Shown: positions 17,364 through 26,748 of the stretch, piece by piece
How positions within the stretch are numbered: the stretch's first letter is position 1
Layout of the letters: the number at the start of each line of letters is the position of its first letter
Source of the DNA: Alphaproteobacteria bacterium
GTDB lineage: Bacteria > Myxococcota_A > UBA796 > UBA2385
DNA length: 64,000 nt
NCBI GenBank assembly: GCA_020632755.1
Contig: JACKEY010000014.1
Coordinates: 95,868 to 159,867 of the forward strand
Direction: 5' to 3'
Notes under the pieces: generated by a model
Databases searched by the model: none
Told to the model about the DNA's origin: nothing
The model's input: only the letters and a program-made list of their open reading frames with translations
Made by a program: the position numbers and the translations under genes

Positions 17364-18358
17364 TCGTCTGCCGGGGTGTTGGTCCACTCCTCGCACAGCT
17401 TCTTCTCGCCCCAGACCAACCGGGCAATGACCTCCATGTGGGTGATGCACCACTGCAGCAGGGCGTTCTCGTCGACCATCATCCGGTCCTCGAACTCGTG
17501 GCCCAGGAACGTTCGAACGGGGAAGGGCAGACGCTCTCCCGCAGCGAGCTCCAAGAGCGACTCGTGCTCGATCAACCAAGCGGTGATCCCATCGTCGAGC
17601 GTGGCCGTGCCCCTGCGCAGGCCCCTGAGGAATCCGTGGACAGCGGCACCGCCGTCGTAGGAACCCTTCTGGTGGACGCCGGGCAGGTTCCGATCCCTCT
17701 CCACCAACGTGCGCGCGAGCTCGTCGAGCACATCTGCCGCCTGTCGCATGACCGTGCCGTAGACCCCCAGGAACTGGTCGATGCCGGGGGGTGCAGGGAC
17801 GACCGCCGTGGCGAACTCGTAGAGGGTCGCGAACTCGCGGAGCGCATCGCCAGGGCGGGTGTGGGCATCGGGCTGGCGGAGGGCCTCGACGGCCTTGCTG
17901 TACTTGTCGAAGACGGCGATGCGGGACCGCCACTCCTGCAGCGGCCCGACCAGATACTCCCAGCACGGGTCCTCCCCGAACGCCACGCCGGCGAGGTTCT
18001 CGACCCACATGCGGGCCTGGTCCTCGGCCAGCCCCTCCTGCTCCATGAGCTGGCGAACCGCGGCGTCTTCCTCGTCCTCGTGCAGCGCCCAGGCCGCTCC
18101 GGCGGCGACGAGGTGGACGAAGCTGCCCCCGACGCCGGCGTCCTGGTTCTCGCGGGCCACCTCGGCCACGCCCGCACCGAAGGCATCGAGGCAGGAATCC
18201 AGCCAGTCGGATCCGGCGTCCACCATGGCTTCCGGGGCCGTGAGGTCGAGCCCACGGAGCAGGTCCTGGTTGCTCTGCTCGCAGGCCGACTGCGAGGCCG
18301 TCTGGGTCGACGCGGCGCCATACGCCGGCGCGGGCGCTGCGGTCTGGTACTGCTGCAT
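17357..18358 (-). CDS. Helical hypothetical protein
   Basis: 333 residues from the ATG at 18358, which has GGGGAG about seven bases before it. The N-terminus is Ala/Gln/Ser-rich and polar (MQQYQTAAPAPAYGAASTQT). The body is helical and acidic: LDSCLDAFGAGVAEVARENQ, VRQLMEQEGLAEDQARMW and a central VMRQAADVLDELARTLVERD. The C-terminal part carries charged aromatic patches. No signal peptide. It overlaps the exported protein downstream, and the pair may act together; neither matches a family I know. Confidence 0.55.
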   Translation of the reverse strand: MQQYQTAAPAPAYGAASTQTASQSACEQSNQDLLRGLDLTAPEAMVDAGSDWLDSCLDAFGAGVAEVARENQDAGVGGSFVHLVAAGAAWALHEDEEDAAVRQLMEQEGLAEDQARMWVENLAGVAFGEDPCWEYLVGPLQEWRSRIAVFDKYSKAVEALRQPDAHTRPGDALREFATLYEFATAVVPAPPGIDQFLGVYGTVMRQAADVLDELARTLVERDRNLPGVHQKGSYDGGAAVHGFLRGLRRGTATLDDGITAWLIEHESLLELAAGERLPFPVRTFLGHEFEDRMMVDENALLQWCITHMEVIARLVWGEKKLCEEWTNTPADEC

Positions 18359-18579
18359 GACAAGCTCCCCGCCGAGGCCTGCCCGCGCAACAAAGGAGGG
18401 GGGGGGAGCGGCGACCCGAGCGGACCTCGATGGTGCCGCCCGGAGCCGGAGGGGTGGGTCACGAGCTGTCAGCGAGGACCGGCCAGGTAGGCGGCGATGA
18501 ACCGAAATGGTCCCGACGCCGCGATGGGGCACGGTGACGAGGCGGGCGCCTGCTGCCTGGTAGGCGAGAGCCCAGCCGA

Positions 18580-18978
18580 TCACCCCTCCCCCCACTCCCG
18601 TCCCACCCCCGCCCGCGAGTCCAGCCCGCTCTTCACGAGCACCCTGTGCACGTGGTCCTTCACGGTCCCCACCGAGATCCCGAGCGCCAATGCGATGTCC
18701 TTGTTGCGCAGGCCGGCGGCGACCAGGGATGCCACCTCGCGCTCCCGGGGGGTCAGGGCTGCGGCCCAGGCGGGGGCGCGGTCCGGGGGGCGGACGATGA
18801 CGACGGGCGCGCCCAGGCTGTCGAGGGCCTGCAGGTCGAGGGTGAGGCCCAGGCGGCCCTGGCCGAGCCCTGCCAGGCGGGCGAGCACGGCGCGGGGCAC
18901 CTGCTGGCCCCGCGTGGCGGTCAGCTGCTTCAGGATGTCGCGCAGGTCGGCGAGCTCGGCGTCGGTGAGGCGGGCCAT
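18580..18978 (-). CDS. LuxR-family HTH transcriptional regulator
   Basis: 132 residues. The C-terminal half is a LuxR/GerE helix-turn-helix: LTPREREVASLVAAGLRNKD followed by IALALGISVGTVKDHVHRVL, with the invariant TPREREV start and the GTVKxHV recognition helix. The N-terminal ~65 residues are short, without a receiver aspartate or autoinducer domain, so the signal input is not visible. It lies divergent from a SnoaL-like gene 81 bases away, and a shared promoter region would make those genes plausible targets. Confidence 0.85.
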   Translation of the reverse strand: MARLTDAELADLRDILKQLTATRGQQVPRAVLARLAGLGQGRLGLTLDLQALDSLGAPVVIVRPPDRAPAWAAALTPREREVASLVAAGLRNKDIALALGISVGTVKDHVHRVLVKSGLDSRAGVGREWGEG

Positions 18979-19059
18979 GCAGGGACCCTATCCATCGAAG
19001 GATGGATGGGCGGTGGGAGGACGGTGGCGTAGGCTTGCGACGTCACCCCGGAGGACCCG

Positions 19060-19419
19060 ATGAATCGCCCTCGCGACGTGGTCGAGCGCTACTTCCGCTG
19101 CATGCAGGCGGGGCCCGGCGCCGCGGAAGATCTGTTCGCACTGTTCGCGGACGACGCGGTGTACACGGAACCGTTCACGGGCACGTCGCGGACCCACCAG
19201 GGGCGGGCCGCCATCGAACGGACGCTCCGGGACTCGTGGCAGCAGACGCCGCCGGATCTGGTGCTGACGGTGGATCGGGTCGACGTGGACGGAGACACGG
19301 TGACGTCGCTGTGGACGTGCACGTCGCCGGTGTTCCCGGGGCCGATGCGCGGCCGCGATGTGTGCGTGGTCCGCGATGGACGCATCGCCTCCCTCGAAGT
19401 CTGTTTCCTTCCTTCCTGA
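19060..19419 (+). CDS. NTF2/SnoaL-like protein
   Basis: 119 residues, with the cone-shaped NTF2-like pattern: DVVERYFRCMQAGPGAAEDLFALFADDAVYTEPF, then HQGRAAIERTLRDSWQQTPPDL, then strands VLTVDRVDVDGDTVTSLWTC and CVVRDGRIASLEVCF. Family members are small isomerases, cyclases or ligand-binding proteins. Nothing here decides which. It is 10 bases before the DUF1801 gene, on the same transcript. Confidence 0.75.
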   Translation: MNRPRDVVERYFRCMQAGPGAAEDLFALFADDAVYTEPFTGTSRTHQGRAAIERTLRDSWQQTPPDLVLTVDRVDVDGDTVTSLWTCTSPVFPGPMRGRDVCVVRDGRIASLEVCFLPS

Positions 19420-19429
19420 GGTCCGACCG

Positions 19430-19801
19430 ATGTCCGACAAGCTGCAGACCTGGTACGACGCCCGCTCCCCCGAACAAGCGGAGATCGCCCGCCGGCTGGC
19501 GGCGGTGATCGGCGCCGCGGCGCCGGCCGCGGAGCTGGCGGTGAAGTGGGGCCACCCGACCTGGACCCAGGGCGGGCCGGTCTGCCAGCTCAAGCCCCAG
19601 AAGGCCTATGTGGGCCTGGTGTTCTGGTGGGGTGCGAAGCTGCCTGACCCGTCGGGGGCGCTGACCGGCGCCGGCGACAAGATGCGCACCGCTCGGTTCG
19701 CCGCGCTCGCCGACATCGACGAGGCGGTGGTGACGGCCCTGGTGCAGGCCGCGCTCCAGGCGAATGCGACCCTGGGAGACCCGACGAAGACCAAGGCCTG
19801 A
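19430..19801 (+). CDS. DUF1801 family protein
   Basis: 123 residues starting MSDKLQTWYDARSPEQAEIARRLAAVI. It then has the family core: LAVKWGHPTWTQGGPVCQLKPQKAYVGLVFWWG and a C-terminal helix DIDEAVVTALVQAALQANATL. The ATG at 19430 follows the previous stop by 10 bases, and longer upstream readings give no family similarity. DUF1801 proteins have a YdhG-like fold of unknown function. Confidence 0.75.
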   Translation: MSDKLQTWYDARSPEQAEIARRLAAVIGAAAPAAELAVKWGHPTWTQGGPVCQLKPQKAYVGLVFWWGAKLPDPSGALTGAGDKMRTARFAALADIDEAVVTALVQAALQANATLGDPTKTKA

Positions 19802-19825
19802 CCCGCGCCGCGATAGAACGCGGGC

Positions 19826-20770
19826 ATGCGTGTCCACCTCCGCACCGAGCCGACCCCCGACGAGCGGACCCTGCTGCAGGCGGAGCTCCCGCGCTCGGTC
19901 CAGCTGACCAGCAACGGTCCCCTGCAGGGCGAGACCGATGTGCTGGTGAACGGCCGGCCGTCACCGCAGGAGCTGCTGTCGGTGCGCCAGGCGTTGGTCA
20001 TTCCCTACGCCGGCCTGCCGCGGTCCACGCGCGCCCACCTGCTGGCCCACCGGCCGGACCTGCCGGTCTACAACCTGCACCACAACGCGCACGCCGCCGC
20101 GGAACACGCAGTGGCCCTGCTGCTCGCTGCGGCCCGCCGCCTGCTGCCGGTCGACCGGGCGCTGCGGGCGGGCGACTGGCGGGACCGCTACGGGCCGGAT
20201 CCAGGCGTGGCCCTGGCCGGGCGCACCGCGGTGGTGCTGGGCATGGGGGCCATCGGCCGCCGGGTGGCGGTGGTGCTGGGGGCCTTGGGAATGACGGTGG
20301 AGGGGGTGCGCCGCACGGCCCGCGACGGCTGGCGGGGGGCCGAGGACCTCGAGCCGCTGCTGCGGCAGGCCGATGTGCTGGTGGTCTGCCTGCCCCACAC
20401 CGAACAGACCGAGGGCCTGCTCGACGCGGAGCGGCTGGGGCTGCTGCCCTGGAATGCGGTGCTGGTGAACGTCGGACGGGCCCAGGTGATCGACGAGCGG
20501 GCACTGTTCGAGTGCCTGCGGGACGGGCGGATCCACAGTGCCGGGCTGGACGTCTGGTACCGCTACCCGGGCGACGAGGCGGCCCGGACGAACACGCCGG
20601 TGTCGGATCTGCCCTTCCACGCGCTGGACAATGTCGTGCTGAGCCCGCACCGGGCCGGGCACGGCCCCGGCGTCGAAGCGCGTCGCTGGCAGGCACTGGG
20701 CGGGCTCCTGGCCGAGCTCGAGCGCGGGGCCGAGCCGGCGTCCCGGGTGGACGTCGTGCAGGGCTACTGA
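19826..20770 (+). CDS. D-isomer-specific 2-hydroxyacid dehydrogenase
   Basis: 314 residues. It uses NAD(P) to interconvert 2-oxoacids and D-2-hydroxyacids. The nucleotide-binding domain has VVLGMGAIGRRVAVVLGALGM. The catalytic Arg lies in NVGRAQVIDERAL and the catalytic His in LSPHRAGHGPG. The AAEHAVALLLAAARRLLP helix is typical of the family. Substrate not predictable. It is 24 bases after the DUF1801 gene and ends 29 bases before the convergent hemerythrin gene. Confidence 0.86.
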   Translation: MRVHLRTEPTPDERTLLQAELPRSVQLTSNGPLQGETDVLVNGRPSPQELLSVRQALVIPYAGLPRSTRAHLLAHRPDLPVYNLHHNAHAAAEHAVALLLAAARRLLPVDRALRAGDWRDRYGPDPGVALAGRTAVVLGMGAIGRRVAVVLGALGMTVEGVRRTARDGWRGAEDLEPLLRQADVLVVCLPHTEQTEGLLDAERLGLLPWNAVLVNVGRAQVIDERALFECLRDGRIHSAGLDVWYRYPGDEAARTNTPVSDLPFHALDNVVLSPHRAGHGPGVEARRWQALGGLLAELERGAEPASRVDVVQGY

Positions 20771-20798
20771 CCGCGCGGCGTCGCGCGCCGGCCGTCGC

Positions 20799-21386
20799 TC
20801 AGCGCGACGAGGTGATCCAGCGCAGCGCCCTGCGCAGCCGGCCCGCGGGACGTGGCGAGCGGGGCTCGGTCGGTCGGGCGGCCCGCGGTGGGGGCGGGTC
20901 GGACGCCCGGTCGGCGCGGCCGGTGACCCCGGCGACCAGCTCGTCGAGATCGATCTCGGCCACGGGGCGGTCGAGGGCGCGGGCCAGGGCGTGGGGGAAG
21001 AGGGTCTCGTCTTCCCGGGCGGCGTGCAGGGCCAGATCGTCCAGGAAGGCGGTCAGCGCGAGGGTGGCGTCGCCCGCGCGGTCGAGGCCGGCCCGCAGGC
21101 GGGCCTCGAGCTCGTGGAGCTGTCCGTGCTCGACGTGCATCTGGGCGATGGGGCCGAGCACGTGGTGGCCGACGTCGGTGTCCCCCCGGCCCAGCGCCTG
21201 GATGGCCGGGAAGAGGATGACCTCTTCTTTGTGGAGGTGGGCGTCGAGCAGGGCCGCCAGCGCGGCGAAGTCCCGCCGCAGCTCGGGCGGCGCCCCGGCC
21301 AGGGCCGCCGTGAGCGCGGGCATCGCGGCCTTGGCGGGCCGGTGGTGCCGCTCCAGGATGTCGTCGACTTCGGCGATCAGGTCCAT
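20799..21386 (-). CDS. Hemerythrin HHE-domain protein
   Basis: 195 residues. The first ~145 form a four-helix bundle with the di-iron ligand pattern: DDILERHH, LLDAHLHKEEVILFPAI, HVEHGQLHELEARL and DLALHAAREDETLFPHAL. The family binds O2 or NO, or repairs Fe-S clusters. The C-terminal ~40 residues are basic and proline-rich. It lies alone on the minus strand between two plus genes. Confidence 0.85.
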   Translation of the reverse strand: MDLIAEVDDILERHHRPAKAAMPALTAALAGAPPELRRDFAALAALLDAHLHKEEVILFPAIQALGRGDTDVGHHVLGPIAQMHVEHGQLHELEARLRAGLDRAGDATLALTAFLDDLALHAAREDETLFPHALARALDRPVAEIDLDELVAGVTGRADRASDPPPPRAARPTEPRSPRPAGRLRRALRWITSSR

Positions 21387-21453
21387 GCTGTCTCTTCTCC
21401 CAGCGGACCCCCGACGCGGCCGCAGGCGGTAGCCTCTCCCCCTCGGAGGTCCC

Positions 21454-21957
21454 ATGCTGCTGCTCCTGCTCCCCGTCGCCCTGGCGAACGAACCCGCCGC
21501 CGACGTCGCGCCTCCTCCCCCGGACCCGGCGGCCTCGCCGATCACCATCCCCCTCTCCCCCGACAACCCGGGCCCCTTCCGCTGCAAGGTCGACCCCTTC
21601 TTCGTCGTGCAGGAGGGCACCACCGGCCAGCTCAGCATCAAGCTGCAGATCGACGCCCCCGAGCACCTGCTCTACGTCGATCGCATCGGGGTCGAGGCCA
21701 AGGACGCCGGCGGGCTGACCGTCGGCGAGCTCACCCTGCCGCCGGGACAGCCGCACACCGACCCCTGGGGCGGTGACCCGCGGGACGTCTACGCGCAGGA
21801 CACCGAGTTCACGGTGGCCGTGACCGCCCCGAAGGGCCTGGGCGACCGGGTCGATCTGTCGCTCACGGTGTTCTGGCAGGGCTGCAGCGCCGCGATGTGT
21901 TTCATGCCGGCCGAACAGACCTTCAGCGTGCCGGTGCGGATCAAGGGCGGCGGCTGA
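21454..21957 (+). CDS. Periplasmic DsbD N-terminal (alpha)-domain-like protein
   Basis: 167 residues with a short signal MLLLLLPVALANEP. The folded part resembles the DsbD alpha domain: FFVVQEGTTGQLSIKLQIDAPEHLLYVDRIGV, EFTVAVTAP and VFWQGCSAAMCFMPAEQTFSV, where the two Cys (QGC and MC) occupy the positions of the redox pair that receives electrons from the membrane domain. The membrane and thioredoxin-like domains of DsbD are missing. It may be a free-standing partner of a DsbD encoded elsewhere. It is isolated between convergent/divergent neighbours. Confidence 0.78.
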   Translation: MLLLLLPVALANEPAADVAPPPPDPAASPITIPLSPDNPGPFRCKVDPFFVVQEGTTGQLSIKLQIDAPEHLLYVDRIGVEAKDAGGLTVGELTLPPGQPHTDPWGGDPRDVYAQDTEFTVAVTAPKGLGDRVDLSLTVFWQGCSAAMCFMPAEQTFSVPVRIKGGG

Positions 21958-21979
21958 GGGGGCGGGTCCGCCGTGACGC

Positions 21980-23821
21980 TCAGCGGTCGGGAGCGTTCTG
22001 CAGCAGCGCTGCGAGGTCGAAGCCCCACACGCTTCCAACCACATGGGGCGGAGCGTCGTTCCCACGGGTCCACATCTCGTCCGCGATCCACACTCGGCCG
22101 GATGGCGAGTCGGCGATCTCGACCTGCCCAGGTCCAGTCATCTGGTAGTCGACGGCCCAGTGGTCATTGTCCTCCGTCCATGCCACCCAGCTGTCGACGT
22201 CTTCGATGGCCACATCACTCCAGTGCCAGCCGCGCAGCACTGCGACGCGCCCCAGGAACCTGGCTTCGAATGCGTCCATGGACATGGGACCACGCATGGC
22301 CACGACGACGACCGGCACTCCAGCCAGCGCTCCGACCGCGATGTCTGTGAAGCCGCGTTCGTCCCACTCGATGCCGTAGATCTCCGGCATTCCAGCGGGG
22401 AACGGAAGCTCGAAGCGGCTGGTGGGTGTCTCGACAGGCCCCCAAGATGCCGACGGCCCTCGATACGCGGTCCAACCTGTCTGACCGAAGACGATGAGGT
22501 CGTTCAGTCCGTCGTCGTCCAGGTCCTCGTCTACGACGAAGCCGTGGACCCGGCCGGGCGCGATCATGCCGCCATCGCATCGAATGGTCGTCGAGGCGTC
22601 GTCGAGGGTGAGCGTCGCCCCGCTGGGTGTGGCGGCGATGTCGGCCCCGGAGAAGACGGCAGCGCAGATCCCCTCTTCGGTCACGGAGCTGGACGTGTTC
22701 GTGATGATGTCGGGCTGATCATCCCCTGTCATCTCGACAACAGCGAACACGCCCCTGGGCCCGCTGTCGATGAAGACGTGGTCGCCGTAGCCAGACTGGC
22801 CAACGCGGTGGGGGTCTCGAATGACCACGATGTGTTCGACGGCCGAGCTCGTCGGCGAACGCGGGCCTGTGGTCCAGTGGGCGGCGTCGCCAAGGGTCAG
22901 ATTCGACACGATGTCGGCGAGCCCGTTTCCGGTGATCTCGACCACGACTTGATGGTCGCCAAGGCGTTCGTCCAGGGCCTGCTCGATGGTCGCATCGGCG
23001 TCATCGACCGGGTCGGAACTCGACCTGGTTGGAGCGGTGAAGATGAGCGCGCCGGGTGACGACTCTGGTGTGATGTCGAGGGACGCCGCGCTCACGATCA
23101 GGTCTTCGACACCGTCGCCGGTGAAGTCACCCGTACAGTCGAACCCGATCCCGATGCCGGTCCGCTTGGAAGCCCCCACTCCCGACCCGTCGTCCGTGAG
23201 CGAGAACTGTTCCGACGTCCCCCAGTCACCGTCGCTGCTGATCGAGACGATGCTTCCTGCAGCGAAGACCTCGCCGTCCCACGCCTCGCCCGGAGCTCCG
23301 ACCAGGAGTTCTGGGCGTCCGTCTGCGTCCACGTCGCAATTCGCCCGCATCCGGTACCCGAGCTTCTGGAGGGTGAAGTCATGGACCTGCACGGAAGCTC
23401 TTCCCACCTTCCATCCACAACCCGGTTCATCCACGGAGCCGTCACAGTCGTCGTCGATTGTGTTGTCGCACAGCTCCAACTTTCCCGAGCGAACCTGTGC
23501 CGTCCAGTCGTCACAGTCGTTGCCGCCGAAGTCTTCGTGGCGGTCCCCGTCCGCATCGGCGTCGTAGTCGTCGCCGCCGCGGCAGTCCTGATCCACGCCG
23601 TCGTACCAGACCTCGTCGGCGCCCGGATAGACGGCCGGGTCGGTGTCGTCACAGTCGGTGCCGCCGGATGACTCCGACGCATACCCGTCGCCGTCCGCGT
23701 CGGTGATCGACGTCGGGTTCCCGGAGTCGGTGTCGTCGCCTGCAGACCGCCGATGCCCGGGTTCTTCCTCGGAACACCCCCCAAGCAGCATCGCAGCGAG
23801 CCCCAGGCTCGTGCTCAGCAC
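21980..23821 (-). CDS. FG-GAP/VCBS repeat lipoprotein with MopE-type modules
   Basis: 613 residues from a GTG. The signal ends LGGC (lipobox), followed by a D/T/S linker and two Asp-rich modules (DADGDGY, DCDDTDPAVYPGADEVW, CDNTIDDDCDGSVDEPGCG). After residue ~130 the protein is a string of FG-GAP-like strands with the C(D)xDxDGxxE signature: NCDVDADGRPELLVGAPGE, CTGDFTGDGVEDLIVSA, EDLDDDGLNDLIVFG and GNGLADIVSNL. This predicts a seven-bladed propeller with calcium loops, likely on the cell surface. The next upstream ATG lies out of frame, supporting the GTG start. Confidence 0.84.
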   Translation of the reverse strand: MLSTSLGLAAMLLGGCSEEEPGHRRSAGDDTDSGNPTSITDADGDGYASESSGGTDCDDTDPAVYPGADEVWYDGVDQDCRGGDDYDADADGDRHEDFGGNDCDDWTAQVRSGKLELCDNTIDDDCDGSVDEPGCGWKVGRASVQVHDFTLQKLGYRMRANCDVDADGRPELLVGAPGEAWDGEVFAAGSIVSISSDGDWGTSEQFSLTDDGSGVGASKRTGIGIGFDCTGDFTGDGVEDLIVSAASLDITPESSPGALIFTAPTRSSSDPVDDADATIEQALDERLGDHQVVVEITGNGLADIVSNLTLGDAAHWTTGPRSPTSSAVEHIVVIRDPHRVGQSGYGDHVFIDSGPRGVFAVVEMTGDDQPDIITNTSSSVTEEGICAAVFSGADIAATPSGATLTLDDASTTIRCDGGMIAPGRVHGFVVDEDLDDDGLNDLIVFGQTGWTAYRGPSASWGPVETPTSRFELPFPAGMPEIYGIEWDERGFTDIAVGALAGVPVVVVAMRGPMSMDAFEARFLGRVAVLRGWHWSDVAIEDVDSWVAWTEDNDHWAVDYQMTGPGQVEIADSPSGRVWIADEMWTRGNDAPPHVVGSVWGFDLAALLQNAPDR

Positions 23822-23929
23822 TTCCGCCTCGGCGTGGACGATCTCGTCATCGGGTGCCTCCTCGGTCAGGGCGCAGGTGCCGCCTGACCGAGGCTACCGC
23901 TGCCCCGCCGGGCTGTCGAGCAGCCCCCC

Positions 23930-25537
<1,608 letters not shown>

Positions 25538-25567
25538 CGGGCTCTCCTCGACGGGAAGGAGCGCCGC

Positions 25568-26506
25568 CTAACCGCCCGGAGCGGCGACCAGCGTCGCGAC
25601 CCAGGCCGCGGTCGCGACCAGCAGCACCGCGCCCTCGGCCCGGACCAGCCGCCGGCCGGTCCACATCATGAACACCAGCCCGACGGACAGGCCGAGCATC
25701 CACAGCCCGTCGCCCCGCAGCAGGCCCAGGCTGACCGGCAGTGGCTCGACCACGGCCGTCAGGCCCAGGATGCCGAGCACGTTGAAGATGTTGCTGCCGA
25801 CGACGTTGCCGACGGCGACGTCGGTCCGCCCCCGCAGGCTGGCGGCCACGCTCGTCGCGAGCTCGGGCAGCGACGTGCCCAGGCTGACCAGGGTCAGGCC
25901 GATGACCCGCTCGCTCATGCCGGCCGCCCGCGCGATGGTGAGCGCGCCGCCCAGGAAGTACTGGGCCCCGATGGCCAGGCCCAGCACGGCCATCGCCAGG
26001 GTGACCAGGGTGACCACCCACCCGCCGCCGCCACTCGCCAGCTCGTCGTCGGGCTCGGCCCGGGACAGGCGGTACAGCCAGGGCAGGCCGGCGGCCAGCA
26101 GGATGACGCCTTCGATCCGTCCCAGCACACCGTTCCAGCCGAGCGCCACCGTCGCGACCGCGGCGGCCACCATCAGCGGCGCGTCGCGGCGCAGGGTGGC
26201 CGACAGCACGGGCTGCACCCGGATCACCGCCGACAGGCCCAGGATCAGGCCGACGTTGACGATGTTGCTGCCGATGACGTTGGCGGCCGCCAGGTCGGCG
26301 CTGCCGTCGACGGCCGCCCGCAGCGACACGACCAGCTCGGGCAGCGACGTGCCCGCGGCCACCACGGTGAGCGCGACGGCGGTGGTGGGCAGCTTGAGGA
26401 GCGCGCCCAGGCGGATGGCCGCGGCGACCAGGCGGTCCGCCGAGACCGTGAGCACGACGAGGCTGGCGGCGGCGACGAACACCGCATCCCAGGGGATCTG
26501 CGACAA
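25568..26506 (-). CDS. Na+/Ca2+ exchanger (CaCA family, YrbG type)
   Basis: 312 residues, about ten membrane helices in two inverted halves, each with the exchange signature: GTSLPELVVSLRAAVDGSAD with ANVIGSNIVNVG, and GTSLPELATSVAASLRGRTD with GNVVGSNIFNVLG. The conserved Glu residues in the GTSLPE motifs line the ion path. It exchanges a divalent cation, usually Ca2+, for Na+ or H+ across the inner membrane. I prefer the TTG at 26506 (GGAG nine bases before it) to an ATG at 26599, whose extension is polar and would not suit the membrane topology. Confidence 0.88.
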   Translation of the reverse strand: MSQIPWDAVFVAAASLVVLTVSADRLVAAAIRLGALLKLPTTAVALTVVAAGTSLPELVVSLRAAVDGSADLAAANVIGSNIVNVGLILGLSAVIRVQPVLSATLRRDAPLMVAAAVATVALGWNGVLGRIEGVILLAAGLPWLYRLSRAEPDDELASGGGGWVVTLVTLAMAVLGLAIGAQYFLGGALTIARAAGMSERVIGLTLVSLGTSLPELATSVAASLRGRTDVAVGNVVGSNIFNVLGILGLTAVVEPLPVSLGLLRGDGLWMLGLSVGLVFMMWTGRRLVRAEGAVLLVATAAWVATLVAAPGG

Positions 26507-26613
26507 GGAGACTCCGGGGAGGAGGAGCCTGTCGGCGACATGCCGTGACAGCTCTTGGGATCCCGTGACGCACGCCCTGCATAACGTGGCTGCATCCAAC
26601 CGATGGAGCCGTC

Positions 26614-26742
26614 ATGCGCGAGTGGACCACCTGGGCCGGCCTGGCCCTCTTCGCCCTCTGCTTCGCTTCCCTCAAGGTGCAGTACGTCGCCCCGGTCGCC
26701 GTCCCGGCCACCGTGGCGACCGCCGACACGTCCGGTCACTGA
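26614..26742 (+). CDS. 42-residue putative membrane peptide
   Basis: The reading is MREWTTWAGLALFALCFASL then a hydrophilic end finishing DTSGH. A short N-terminal hydrophobic segment follows the Trp-rich start. GGAG lies six bases before the ATG, and the gene sits in the divergent gap upstream of the antiporter and ends six bases before the next minus gene. It is too short for family assignment. It could be a real small membrane protein, or a chance frame in a GC-rich region. Confidence 0.4.
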   Translation: MREWTTWAGLALFALCFASLKVQYVAPVAVPATVATADTSGH

Positions 26743-26748
26743 CCCCGC

